Assembly: GCF_030272615.1 (NCBI RefSeq)
Contig: NC_081407.1
Span: 143,844,897 to 143,908,896 of the forward strand
DNA from: Cryptomeria japonica
Taxonomy: Eukaryota; Streptophyta; Pinopsida; Cupressales; Cupressaceae
DNA length: 64,000 bases
Direction of reading: 5' to 3'
This document shows, in pieces, positions 10,868 through 24,600 of the stretch (position 1 is the stretch's first letter; every line of letters starts with the position of its first letter). Both the position numbers and the translations under genes were made by a program. The notes below the pieces were generated by a model. That model was not told where the DNA came from. It saw nothing but the letters and a program-made list of their open reading frames with translations, and did not search any database.

Positions 10868-12900
10868 TTATACTATAATTAGTTGGTGTAGCCTGAAAAA
10901 GGTTCCTTCTGAGTAAAACGATGTGCAATCTCTACAAACAAATGCCATGTACCATTGTCCTCCATTAGCCTTGATGTAGTTTTCAACTTGTTCCTTAGGA
11001 GTCCTTTGTAGTAATTGCCCCACAATATTATCTTCAGGAAAACTTACGGGCACCATTTTCTTTTTCTTTGACAAGGTGTTCTCCAACCATGAAAAAGAGG
11101 GAGAACTATCTATGGCATGGTTATTTGATGGGATTCAAGAGATGAAAATTGCAATGCTCTTCTCAATGGGGATGCTTTGGTAACATTTTGTAGATTAAAA
11201 GGAAAAGGAGGAGATTTACCCTTTCTAGCAATTTTATCAGTTACAATCTTAGAAGATTTTGGTTGGGGTCTAGATGGACCAGGATTAACCTCTTGTATTT
11301 CTTGTTCATCACTTTTCTCTTTTTTCTTCTTATATTTTTTTTCTCTTTCTCCACCTTGTTTTCCTTAGGTGGGCCATCCCCACGGGTTTTCTCAAGAATT
11401 TTCTTCTTCTCAAGAGGTTGTCCATCTCCTCTTCCTCCTAGTGTAGTCTCCTCCTCCTCCTAGTGTAGGTACATATTGGGCAAAGGACAACACTATGCTT
11501 TATGAATCTCCTATTTGACTACCCCTTTTAGGATTTTTTAAGTCTCAACCTCATTCTTTGCAAGCTAGATTTGGGTCCTTTTTAGGATTACAACAATCCT
11601 TATCTACAGGTCCTTTGGCTCTTGAGATTCCAATCTATGGCCACAATGGGTTACACTTGGATATGGCTAACATAGATTGGATCAAATAGATCTAACTCAT
11701 CATCTTCAATATCAAAAATATCTCAATTTAGCATGAAGTTTACAATTTGTCTAAGTGTCATCCTCATCCAACTCCTCTTTCTAACTTTATAGTCATCATC
11801 ACAATTGGCCCAATAATCTTCCACGTGAGGGATATGGTGGAAACTTGGGCCTAATTGCAAATTATTCTTGACAAAATCTTTTCTATCAAAAGGGAATCTT
11901 CTTTCATATGTTTGAATGGTGTACTTAACTGCATCCATCTCACTATTGAGGGCATCAGACTATGATTGGCGTGATGTGAGGGATATGGTGGAAACTTGGG
12001 CCTAACTGCAAAATATTCTTTACAAAATCTTTGCTATCAAAAAGGAATCTTCTTCCATAGTTTTGAATGGTGTACTTAACTGCATCCTTCTCAATGGTGA
12101 GGGCATCAAACTATGATTGTCATGAATAATACACAAGCCTGGTTGAAAATTGGATGCCTCCTTTCTTCCTCTGTACACACCTTTTTTTCACTTCAGCCAC
12201 CCGTCTAAAAACTTCAATGGGAATGAGATTATCCTCTACATATTTGGGTAGCTTATAAGGAAAACCATTATAACCCCAAATCTTGATATAGGTGAACCTT
12301 TGGAATTTAATGAAGTGGTTGCCATATTTGTTCACCAACTAAATTGCCTCAGGAGAAATCCTTTGGCCACCCTTGTAGTTCTCTGACCAATTTCTTGGCG
12401 AATTCATCATTCACCCTCTTGAACTTGTAGTAACTTTTCTCAAGTTGCAAATCAAGATAATAGTCATATATCTTAATGTTATCATCAAATACTTCTATAG
12501 GTCGAAGTCTTGGCCATTGTCTTATGCATGCTAGGGCATAGAATTGGTATGACGACATAAAAAAAAACTTATTCATGGGAAAGTTGGAAATCATATAGTG
12601 CAACCTATCACTTATGATAGTTGTCTAATCCAAATATTGTTGTCGAGTAACAAAAATCTATACAAAGAGAAACATCCATTCTTCAAAGTCATGGGCATTT
12701 GCATTGCCCCTCTACCTAGTATTATCGTGTCTAAAATCTCCTCTAAAATGTGACTTGTGCAAATTCTTAGGCAATTGGGATTCGCCCCTCTAAGACACTG
12801 CCAACCATTCTCTAGCAATGATATTCGTGTCGTAACCCTTCTTTTCATTAAACTACACTTGAGACGAGGTGAAATCAAAATCTGCATAGACTTCCTTCTC
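10868..12900 (-). pseudogene. Decayed minus-strand ORF, unrecognised, probably retroelement-derived
   Basis: Reading the minus strand from about 12900 to 10868 gives a chain of coding-like pieces in shifting frames, broken by stops and frameshifts. A Leu/Tyr/Phe-rich block (12887-12349) has a KRVNDEFAKKLVRELQGW-type helix. It is followed by a VNKYGNHFIKFQRFTYIK-type block (12338-12120), then an acidic/aromatic block with EDYWANC (about 11938-11723). A Lys/Glu-rich low-complexity linker follows (about 11480-11290, Pro-Gly-Pro-Ser near its end), then a final block (11086-10868). The ordering of globular part then charged linker then tail resembles large gag-like ORFs seen in plant retroelements, but I cannot name the family and saw no RT or integrase near it. 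A host gene relic is a weaker alternative. Confidence 0.45.
11825..12119. repeat. 151-bp tandem duplication
   Basis: Segments starting at 11825 and 11976 share GTGAGGGATATGGTGG and most of the following 140 bases, with scattered differences. It lies inside the decayed ORF and duplicates the block encoding its EDYW region. Confidence 0.85.
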
Positions 12901-12949
12901 TAGTAGGTGGAAATAGCCACTAATTGTTGTTGTATCAAAGGTAATGAGA

Positions 12950-13293
12950 AAATTATTATATCATTGGTTTTGATTTCCTTGGTCTTGAGATCATAATGAT
13001 TTATGCACTCTAGAACCAAGTTCATGCATTGCACAACTACAAGGAAGGAAGTTGTCTATAGCAATCCACTTTCTACCACCTTCTAAGTGATTCGAGACTT
13101 ATTCTCTTTTTACTTTCCCAAAATTATTATATCATTGGATTTGATTTCCTTGGTCTTGAGATCATAATGATTTATGCACTCTAGAACCAAGTTCATGCAT
13201 TGCACAACTACAAGGAAGGCAGTTGTCTATAGCAATCCACTTTCTACCACCTTCTAAGTGATTCGAGACCTATTTTCTCTTTTTACTTTCCCA
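12950..13293. repeat. 171-bp tandem duplication
   Basis: Unit 1 (12950-13120) and unit 2 (13121 to about 13293) are nearly identical, differing at a few bases and a short indel near the end. The near identity suggests a recent event. Confidence 0.88.
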
Positions 13294-16200
13294 AAATTCA
13301 CCCAAATAGATAGCCCTAGTCTTGTGTCACCAATTTCTGGCAATGTACTAGTTAAACCAAACAAATGCTCATACCCAATGTACTTGTATTCATTTTGACT
13401 AGATTTTTAGCTCAAACTTGTGCTTTTGGAATCTACAAAAAAAATGGGTAGAGTAGCACAACTCTAGGAATATGAGGACTATGAACCTATCTGTTTGTTG
13501 CCTCTAAAAAAATTTCTAACTAGAATCCTTGTCGTAACTAATTTCTCCACCGCACAATTTTGCTTCACCGCCTTCAAATTCTCAATGAAATCCTTTTGCA
13601 AATGCTATATAAATGGTTATTTTTTAATTATACTTTTCCTTTTAATACTTTAGCATTAATTACTCTCCTCGACTCTGACAACATTCAATGCTAGGTAGGT
13701 GGCTTTCTTGGAACCAACTTTCAAAATAGCTTTTGGAATGAAGAGACGATATTTTGATTGATTATAAAAACCATGTTGAGGCTCAACAAAAATTTTGAAA
13801 CCTCTTTATGTTCTTGCATTTCCTTTTCCTTTGCTTTGCTTCTCTTTAAACTTTTGAAAACTTGAAGTAGAGAATAAGTTGTGAGTTGGGCTTTGACTAT
13901 TTCCCCTTGAAGCTTTGACTATTTCCTTTTTCTTTCTTTCCCAGCTAGAGTACTTGAGGTTTTGAGTTATGAGTCAGAGCCCGACAAGGTGTAGGTGTTG
14001 AGAACCTTGTCGACTCTTGACTATTGTTTCGAAACCAATTTAAGGCACTGCCTAAGTAAAGAAAACTTGGGATTTTCAAAAGAGTTTTAGATACCAAGGT
14101 TAGAATCAACACTTTTCAAGGAAAGGCTTGTGAGTAGGCAGAGTGGAAGTGCATAAGGCTTTGTTGGGGACCACACGAGTTGTGAAAACTTCGTCAAGGC
14201 CCGATGGTAGTTGCGAAACCACCATAAAAGACCGAAGTTTTACAGAAGATTTAAGTGTTCAATGACTTGAGAAGATTTTAGTGAAAAAAAAGACTTCTAG
14301 GATTTAAGACTTTTTCAAATTGATAAGTAAATGAAGTTTCTAAAGGAAAGACCAATCTAATACAACATTGTCTATCTACCTCTCATTGTTTTGTTTGTGG
14401 CATGCCTTTTTGTTGTATAGTAGGAAGGAGGATGGTGGGGGGTGTGACCCATAGGGCTGCTACTACTCTCCCCCACCCCAGGGGTTTACTACCTTATGAT
14501 ACTAGGGGCCCTCCTAGAACTATAGTTTAGCCGAATTGCTCATGCGCCGAATTGCTCGTGTGCCTATCATGTTATTGAAACTTTTGGATTAACGGCTATG
14601 ACTATAAGGGTTTGAACTATTCAATTTGATATACTCAACTGAACGATAGGGCATTGAACCAACCTCTACTCTATCTCTCAATGAATGATCTATAACTTTC
14701 ATGGTTATGGGTATCAATTGTTTCAAGTTGCTTAAATTCACATTTTTTGTGGGTTTGATGAGCATAATAGTTTTTGTTTTTGTTGTTGTGAATGCAATTG
14801 TTCTATTGTTATGTTGTCACAACATATTTTGATGTATTTGATAACTATTATGAATCAAATAAGGCATTAGAGTTTATTTGCCATTTGTTGAGCCCATTTG
14901 TACATCTAAATTATAAATAGTAATGAAAGAATTCTTGAAAAATCTAGGTCTCACAAGTTCTTGTCAAAATAATCAAATCTAAAATTTACTTTGCCAAATT
15001 ATTTTTGGGTTCTTATAGCCGTAATGAGTAAAAGGTGGAGATCATGTTTCCTTGGCTACCGACCAAAAATGTTTCAAAAATGTTTCTAAGGCAAGCTCAT
15101 GCTTATGTATTAGGTAACAAAATAATGTAGATAATAATTCCTCCATTGAAAGGAAAAGTATAGAACTGCACAACCCAAATATATGTACAAGCCCCTAACG
15201 CAAAACTTGCATCTTCTTTAATATTGCTCTCAACACATTCTCTTTAATTCCCACTTTATTACAAAATTATAAATCCAACTTTTTAAAATACTCAGCATTT
15301 TGAAGTCGGTCCAACAAATTATTGATTTGTAATATAGTGTACATGTTCTTCTTGGTTACCTCATTCAAAAACTTAATAATCAATACATAGAATAATTTTT
15401 TATTATTACATTAACTATAAGATAAACAAATTTAAAAGTGTTCTAATAGAGTTCACTATGGCCTAACAAAGACTACAAATGCTCTCTTGCACTATTGCAT
15501 CTATTAGTGATCGTCTATAAAATCAATGGTTGCAATAAAGCAATTTAGTTCACTATGGCCTAACAAAGACTACAAATGCTCTCTTGCACTATTGCATCTA
15601 TTAGTGATCGTCTATAAAATCAATGGTTGCAATAAAGCAATTTAGCACTAAATGTTTTCTTGCCCTGTTTGCATCTAGTAGTGATCATCTATAAGATTAA
15701 TGGTTCAACAAAGCAATTTAGCATCAATTGAATCATATGTTCCGCCAACTTTAAAATGCTAACTATTTAAGCACTTGTATACGTGCTCAAAGTGTTGAGA
15801 AACGAAGGAAACTATAAACAACACAAAAGCTTAGAATAACACGAGATTTGCCATGTAGACCTCAACGAAGGAAAATCCAAAATAGTAGCAATTCGCCTTC
15901 TCCTACTAATATTTACGTTGTGTTAATAGTTTATTAACTTATCCAAGCCCCCCAAGGACATGGACATTCACTATATGAATATATTCACACTTGCAAAACT
16001 TTGCAACTTGATCATTTACACCCCTGCTACACTCGACTGAATGCCCTTTTCACTTCCTTCCGGACAAAACTACCACATATAACAAGTTGAAATTGCCACT
16101 TGTGAGTGTAACTAACATGGATACATATTGCCATGACACATCCACAATCACAATAACACAGAATTTCCATGTTGCAAATGGCAATTCGACAAATAAAACC

Positions 16201-18309
16201 CTACTACAAATGGTATGTCATTATCAAAATCGAACATGTATTTGGTGTTTTCTTTGTAAGACCCCACCCAATTCAGTTTTTTTAAATCCCAAGGTTATCT
16301 AGATCACCAAAGAACCCTCTTCAACCACATAGAACCATGTGCAACTTCCATGCTTCATTCTTTTCTGAGATTGTCAATTTTAAGAGTTTTGAGAGTGACG
16401 TGTTAGTCTGATTGACTAATCAAATTAGTGGCTTTGAGGTGAAATTTTACGAATTACTAATATCCAATACAGATCGTTACATGTCACCGTTCGGCCAAAA
16501 ACAACTGCACACAGTTTATATCTTGGAAAAGAAACCAACAAACACGCAGGACGATTTTTCTTTTGCACAACCTGCCGACCATAAAATTGGTTCAGCTGGA
16601 GATAGGGTCTAGCAGGTGGGAAAACATCACATCTTGCTGTCTCTAGTGCATCTTCAACAGGGCTAGAAAATCATCGAGGTCATACTTATATCCACATCAC
16701 ATCAAGTCTGTAAAGTGTAAATTATCCTGTCCATAAAACAATGTAAGTAAGGCAAGTCGACAAAATAGATCCACTTAGGAAATAGAAAAAAAGTGCTGTT
16801 AGCAGGCTGTCTGAGCTGCTACCACAGCAATAGTGGATCATGTTTCCATTGAGGACACAGCATGATGTTTCCTTAAGCAGTGAACAACCAACTCATAACT
16901 GGTGTGGACAAAGGAGAATATAACGACTTAGTTATAATAAAGCATTATGATAATACTACAAATTCTGACAAAATGCAAGTTTTGCCTAGTTGCTATGAAT
17001 GTCAAAAATGAAGAAATTCAAACAAATATGGATTTAATAAAAGTTGATTATGGCTCTCCAAGGTAGACAAATTCCTCATCCATGAAAGTTGTCACATGAA
17101 AATACCGACAATTTCCAATCTATAGCAAAACCACAACCGAGGAAGCGGAACTGGCAGAAGCAATGCTGATAAAATAAATGTCTGTCATTCCAGCACAAGG
17201 GTAATGATGCTACTATTAAACATTTGATTAGTCCATGAGGTGAATCTAAGGCAATCCCCTTGTTTATTGCCTTAACACCGGCCAAGTGAATATAACAAAG
17301 TTACCCAAGAGCTAGTAATAATACCACTCTGATGTCCCTCCTCTCAAGGTGCTCTTATACTGCTCCAACTGTGCTCTCCAAGAAGGGTGTTATTGGTCCA
17401 AATTTACTTTTTAAGAGAATTTTACTTTCCGTATAAACCCCCTCCCAAACAGAAGCATTTTGTAATTTTTCCGGTGATTCATGTTTGACTGATTAAACCC
17501 AGATTGCTTAGGTTGGCCCTCTTTCTGGGATGATTAACCCTATTTTCTGAATTCAGAATCTTCACTGATCAGTTGATAACAAATGCTTGCTAAAGTCGAC
17601 ATCCTTCCCTTGGCAATTCAGCCTTGTTTTTCTTTACTCAATTTAATACACTAAGTACAGGTTTGATGATTACTTCCATTAATTTGAAGAACCAGCTGAT
17701 TGTTTACAAATTTAAGTTTATTTTGGGAAATAACTGCTTGATTTGCAAAATGATTTACCAATGCAAATCATTTGGAAAGAATTGAATGGCAACTAAAAAG
17801 CAGAAAAATGTCATAGGAAGAACTGTATGTTGATAATATGAGAATAAAGTTGGTGTCCTCATCTCTCGAACACTTGCATGTATGGCCACTGTTATCACAT
17901 TGTTTAACCAACTACAATATAACTGGTACGGAAGCAGGAATATGTTGGAAGTTCAAACAATTTTGATCGGGATCTATTATTAGCCCAACAAAGCACTGTT
18001 GCATAACAAATTTGAGAGGTGATGCAGCAACTCAAAAAAAAACAGAGCTCCAAATAATACATTGTAATCATCTACACAATTTTCAATGGCCTAATATATC
18101 GACAGCCCTACAACTTAATGACAATCTGAAAATTAATGGTACAAAGACATTGCAAATGAAATCAAAAAATTGGGACAAATCCTAGGGATAGATAAAAAGC
18201 TTCTATGATTCCCATTAGCTTTTCAAGGGGATTTTTTCAATGTACAAAGATGAGCAAGGTCATTGTGCTGGCCGTGTAGCCCTGCATGATGACTGCCTGA
18301 TAAAATATA
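13294..18309. other. Intergenic sequence and FAB1 3' flank, no gene seen
   Basis: Apart from the 97-bp duplication at 15451, I see no supportable gene. Short ORFs (for example 16087-16302, 16412-16612, 17076-17285 minus) lack domain or codon evidence. The FAB1 3' untranslated region must begin at 18309 and run leftward. AATAAA-like signals on the minus strand occur near 17716 and 17265, but I cannot choose between them. Confidence 0.6.
15451..15725. repeat. 97-bp perfect tandem duplication plus diverged third copy
   Basis: 15451-15547 and 15548-15644 appear identical by eye over all 97 bp. A third, shorter and clearly diverged copy follows to about 15725. The perfect pair implies a recent duplication or an assembly duplication in an otherwise old array. 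Confidence 0.9.
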
Positions 18310-18654
18310 CTAGACAAGTTGGTCTCCTCCATCATCTCTTGTCAAAAATGAAGAACCACTTTCAGTTACATCAGTATGCGAAGGAGAGGGGATGAAAGCT
18401 GGAGGATACCACTGATCAGGGACCATCAGAAAATAATGTGACATTGCCTTGCGGAAGCGCTTCTTGTATTGCTTTGGAGAAATAACTGTAGGTGATGTGT
18501 TTTTAGGACCACCAAGAATACCAGAGGCTTTTACCCATGTCTCCAAGTGTTTGTCCCACGTATATTGCCTCATAAAATCAATAATACCTAAAACCAGCTC
18601 ACATCGATCTTCATCAACTCCAACAAGCAGTGAATAATCCATAACATCAATTGA
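18310..18654 (-). CDS. FAB1: FAB1 exon 11: catalytic loop, activation loop and stop
   Basis: 114 codons (1913-2026) plus stop, acceptor ATGCAG/TCAATT. It has MDYSLLVGV, LGIID (metal-binding type motif), the specificity/activation loop from SGILGGPK to YKKRFRKAM, and FLMVPDQW. The short tail after it is unconserved. Residues encoded by 18655-18732 in the same frame are intron 10. Confidence 0.95.
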   Translation of the reverse strand, partial: SIDVMDYSLLVGVDEDRCELVLGIIDFMRQYTWDKHLETWVKASGILGGPKNTSPTVISPKQYKKRFRKAMSHYFLMVPDQWYPPAFIPSPSHTDVTESGSSFLTRDDGGDQLV

Positions 18655-21600
18655 CTGCATTAACACCATATACAAAATCATGTGACTTGTTAAGCCAAAA
18701 AACAATAAATATTTCATATATGTCAAATACAATTAAAGAGTAGCAAATCTTACCGCTAGAAATGAAGTATCATTCCAGACAGCTCTCTCCAGAAGGCGCT
18801 TGGCTTTATTACCGAGAAATATTGGAGCCGTTGGCATAGCCTCTAAAAGGTTTTGGTCCAAAAGAACTTTATTGCTTCCTGTTGAATCTGAATTGTAACG
18901 GGAGCGACCAGAGCCTTTGAGATCATACACTCGTGTGACATTCCTTCGAAACAAGAGATTCTCCATTACCATCAGATCCATCCTAATCTCTCTGCCACCT
19001 TTTGCATGCTTCATGATGACCTGCAAGATGAGCAAATTATGTAGTATCAAGAGACAAAAAAGAAAAACAAGCCCAATAAACTCTTTAAAAGATCTCCGAG
19101 GGCAATATCTAATGTAAAATACACAATAGCAAGAGCACTTACCTGATAAATACCAAGGATCTTTGCCAAACATGTAGGGCTTCCAGAACTTAATGAGTCT
19201 GTGAGATATTTGAAATATTCCGGTGCAAACTTGATGAAGGAATCCAATTCTGTCCTTGTTACTTGCTTGATAACAAATCTATCATCTAAAGATTTTGCAA
19301 AAAACACATTACTCTTACCACCTTGTGCTCCCCATTTCTTGCAGCGACTTAGTGACAGTCTAAAGTCTGTTTCTGTTGGACAACACTTTCTTCTAAGGGC
19401 ATCAAACTCTCTTGCAAAGTAACATGTTACCGTGTACTTGGTTTTTCCAGGAAGACCCTCATCAGTAAATGATACTTTTACATGCACTGGCCTTGATAAG
19501 TCTGAAATCCCACTATTACTGCCTTTCAAACTATATGAGTACATATCCTCCGATCCAGAACCTCTCTCTTTCGAAAGAAAGTCAACTAAGTCTGAGGAGC
19601 TATCTGAGGAAGAAATAGGATATGAGATGCCTATCGGCATGCCTAATGATTCTGCATATTCCTTCTCCTTATCTCTATCTTTCTCTTTTTGTTTCTCATT
19701 ATCAGGTCCATTGTCATATAGGGAGGCCTGATATTCATGTGATGACAGTGCATATGATATTATGCTTGTAGGCTCATCATCATAAACAGCAATAACTGTG
19801 TTATTGACACCAGATGGTAGAACTAGCCTTCCTCCATTACTACCCAGATTACTAAACAAGGATACAAATTTAGGACTGTAGCCAATGAGAGAATCTAGTC
19901 TAATTGACCCTAACACAGTTCCCTTAAAACTTCTGCTGTGCCTTTTTGATAAATTTGACAAAGGAGCTCCAATCCAGCTTCCGAAATCTTCAGACTGATT
20001 GCATAATTTGACTGGTGAGGTAGGTGTGCTTGTGTCAGACACCTCCATTCCACCTTTATCTTGACCATTTAAGATAGAGTCACATGTAGTCTTTCCCCCT
20101 GCCACAGTTTGTTGGAAGGGTTGGAAATCTTTTCTAGCAGCAGGCTCACCTCCACATGCAACGACAGTCCCATTCACAGGAGAGATATCTAGCACCTGTG
20201 ATGTCGCAAGCATGGCTTGAACACTTGCCGACTGACCCTCACCTGTCCATGCTGCATCTAATGTATCAGAAAGATCAGCCAAGACCCGAAAATGTCCCTC
20301 TACAGGCACTGTATGCATTCCATGATCACCCTCTGAATCACCTTGGCTGTATTTACTAGCAACTGTTTCAACAGACATCTTTTCAGAAACTCTGGCATGA
20401 GTACAACATTCACCATTCTCTACATCTAAATTATCAAGCATACCCTCAGTTATAGCAGACAAATCTCTTGTGCAATGATCTGAACATTCCATATCATCCA
20501 CATTAGGGGTCACTCTGTTCACTGCCACTTCAAAAGTTTTGACACCATCATCTAATTTTCCATTCATGCTGCAAGATTCCTTTAATTTGTTATCAAAGGG
20601 TTTGTGGAAATCATTTGCCAAGGCAGGTTGCACCAATCCATCACATATAGCATTTCCATCACCAGACTGAATAACTGTACTATGCAGATTCCCAGACATG
20701 TCAGCTTTGTCCGGGTTATTTCCGTCAAATTTAGAGTCAAATTCCTCAATCCCTGGACAGCCAAGGCCACCAGTATTGCAGTTCCCTTTAGATGTGATCT
20801 GGAGTTCTACAAGCTCTTTTAAGCTGGAGCTGTCTTTTAAATGAGGAGTCCTAACATTCTCAGGGGGATTAGATTCTATCCTGACATCTTTTGTTGTAAG
20901 TGATGAATCTAAATCCCTAAGCTGGCGATCCCATGAATAGGATAGACAAAGAAGATACCGCCTTAGACGATTTAGCTCTAAAACATCAGCAACGGGTTTC
21001 CCTTGCTGCCAATCACTTGGGATGGCCCTTTGCAATATTTCCTGTTTAAATTGATAGATGGCATCATACAAAGTATTAATTAAAGAAGCGATTTCTAATT
21101 GTGTAGAAAATCCTCCATTACAAAGTAAATCAATACAAGTTATTCTACATATCATCGCATTAAACATTTTGACATAGTGTAAACAACATCAAATTAGATC
21201 GTCAACAATGGTTACCTCAATAGCAGCTTTTTGCATCTGCAACAGTTCTTCCAGTTCTGCAATTTGTCTTCTTGATTCTGAAACTTTTGTATACAATGAT
21301 CCAGAACTGGCAATTTTTTGCCCCATCTCACGGAGAAAGTCAAAGACTTCTGCATAAAACAATTCCACTTTATCTGCAACCTGCTCACATGCATGAACAC
21401 GTCATTTTGGATCTGATCCTTATATGACAACCATGAAAGGCATATCAATTAACTCGGAAACATTCTCCCAAAATTATAAAACCTATATTAAAGTACCTCC
21501 TTAGCTTCTTTCCTAAGCCATTCTTGTTGATTGGGGTCATTGAATTCTAACTTTGAAGGTGGTAAATACACCGATAGAACATTGATGGAAGAATATCGGA

Positions 21601-24600
21601 AGCATGCTATCATACTTCCAAACCTGCCACATTGAGTTAAGGAAGCAATTTAGGGCAGAAAGTATATAAAAAGCTTCCGAGTACTATCAACAAGCTCAGA
21701 AAATTAAAATATCACAAAACCTAATATTTAGTGGTATACCCATAAAAGCGCAGGCAGTCTCTATGTAAAGAATGACCACAGCTGGCAACTCTACTTGCTG
21801 CTGCATGATTGGAGAAACTGAGCTCTAAGAATTTTCCAAAGGATAATCCCCATGCAGCATCAGACATTACTACTCTTCGGGTGGCTTCTGGAACTCCATC
21901 TTTACGTGCACATTTGAGACAACGATGCCACATCCATATTTTTCCTTCACGTTCACCAGGCAATGTCAACAGTAGAGGCACACGCTTCACAGATATTGTG
22001 AGGCTACCCTGACGGTGTGTATAGCAAAGGACATGTGCCTCTGATGGTTCACCACAGCAACGACGAGGTTCCTGCATGTATTATATTGTTACACCCAAAC
22101 TAATTATTACTGTACAGTTCAAAGTTTCCCAGATACCAAAAATAAGACTAAATAGGAAGAAAAAGAAGGTGCAGCAGACATTCTACCTGACCAAATAAAT
22201 CATCCCGAAGGTACCTTCCAAGAGGTTTGTCAAAACTGCCATAATACTTAATGCGAAAAAGTTGAGATCGCTCACACACTGTCCCCTTCAACACACAACG
22301 ACTTGATAACAAAACCAATATACTTTGATGATCAGATGGGGAAGGTGGAAAATCTTCTTTTGAGAGAACTTGTTCTTGATTCCTATATCCTGCATTTTGC
22401 TTATCAAATTTCTTGGAATTCATTTCATTCTCCACAATTTCTTGATTCTCCTTCAGCAGTTCCAAAGATGGTTCCTCTGCAGTCATTTGAAAAGCAAGAC
22501 AAGCTCTGGAAGCAACAGAAGTCACAAAACCATTCACTGTATTTGAAAACTTTGCCTCCTTAATTTCAAAATCTGAGGTGATTTTTTCAAATGCATCTGA
22601 GTCTACTGGAGCCCCCATTTCATCCAAGCCTGCCCTTAGCGATGCTGACAGAGCAGATACACTACCTAAAGGAGCAGATAGAAGAGGATGCCACTGACCT
22701 ATTGGGAATACATCTTGCTTTTCCCTAGTACTTTCATCATATGCAGATTCTGAAGATGTCCTAAAACCAATTCTTGTTTCAACGGGACCATTAGAAAGGG
22801 AACTCGATTTATCGGTCAATTGTGACAAAGACCCAGATGAACCATTTCCTTCATTATCAAGAATTGGAGATTTAGCAGCCAACAAGGAGGGATTTGGCAT
22901 TGAATTGTCTACTTTAAAGGTTTGTAATTCTCCTGAAAAAATTTGCTCTGGAACAGGAACAGTGAATCCAGGGATTGTAGAAATAGACCTATCTAAACTA
23001 GATTGTTTGTCTGGCAAGGCAACTGTTATTGGAGATTTCAGAGGAAGCTCTGGCAAGGTAGCACCTTCATCTGCAAGGAATGAGGTCTCGAGGGCTAAAT
23101 GATAAGCAGCAAAGACTGTATACTGAAGAACATGCTTGATTTTCTTCAATTCATCACGATTGGAACCCATGAGTAAAACCTGAAAGTCAAGTGTAAAGCA
23201 AACATTATTAATAGATATTGACAAGAAAGCAAAATATAATATTGTGTCCCTTAATTTCTGCAAATGATTAACAATAAGAATAGCAATCTAGACAAAAAAA
23301 TTCAAAGCAGTGAGTTTGATGTAATATGAAAACCTGATTTTTCATGTTAGCAAGCATCCCAGAGATAACACTTCCACTAGGAGTTAGATTTTTAAGGGAT
23401 ATGAAGCAAGGCTGCAATAATGCTGTTAACAGTTAACTTATAAATCAGCAAAGATAAAGTCAAGCTCATGTAGGGGTAATTTGCGTAGTGCCACAGTAAT
23501 TGGTAGTCCAATAGATTACCAACAAAAGAGACAGGAAGCCCCTTCAGATTATAAATGACAGGTGGTCACATGTATAATTATGTTGATATTGAGCAATGTT
23601 TTCCCTTCTTGATGGCAAAAAGAATTATAACTGTAAATACAAGTAATCAGGTACTCACACCACTTAAATTATTCCATTGCATGAAGGGCTCTTTATTTCC
23701 CAAGGATTAAAGATTATCAAAATATATAGTTCATGGTATGTTGTTATAGCTAAAGCCTCTTTGTAAAATACATGAGAAAGAACCATAAGGATTTTTTCCT
23801 CTCATTAATGTCAATAACATAATATGCCCCCCATATTTGTGACTCCCAATGGCAAAATATATTAAAGACCAACCACGAGAGGTGTAAATGTGAACATGTG
23901 AACGTAATCGGAGATGTCCAGATATGACTGAAGCATCTTGCTGGTTTGACAAATGTTTTGAAGCTGTAATCAACTACTCATTGAAGGCAACATAACTATA
24001 GCATAAATCACAACACTCCGTAATATTTAGCACCTTCACAATCAATCTTCTTCATTGGTTAATTATACATTTGGAGGAACATCTGTCCAGTTGGAATTAT
24101 ATTCATGTATCTTACAAGATATTTTCCATCCCACGTGCTTCTCTTGTCAGGCATGACTCTCACATATGACTCTATATCTTAAATACAGTGTGTAGCCAAA
24201 GGGGTTGAGCTCAATCCATTAAAGCACTGGGTTTCTCATTGTAGAGACCCAAGTTCAAATCCCCAAAGTGACATTTGATGAGGAATTCTAAGTTGTGAAT
24301 CTTGGACTTGCATAGTTGGTTTCTTGTGTGATTGCCCAAAAGAAGCTAGGTAATAGTCAAATGTTAAACCTTGAAAGGAGCTGTGTATTACTCATGTTAA
24401 TGCTCGGAAGGAGCTAACTCTTAGTCAAATGCTTGCATGAACTGTACAGTTAGCAAATTCAACTTGCACTTTATCAATGGCTATGTATTCCATAGTAGTC
24501 TTTTTTCGCATATGAACACTGGCATATCAACCCCTATGAGCAGCTCACCCAAAGTGCACAGAATATTCCTAGATCCACTTTGAAAATTTAGCTAGAGAAA

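Noticed and set aside
17265..17721. Minus-strand AATAAA motifs as the FAB1 poly(A) signal
   Set aside because: Two or more candidates in AT-rich DNA and no way to choose without transcript data.
21212..21448. 78-residue ORF over FAB1 exon 8
   Set aside because: Wrong frame; the family sequence and GT/AG borders support the other frame.
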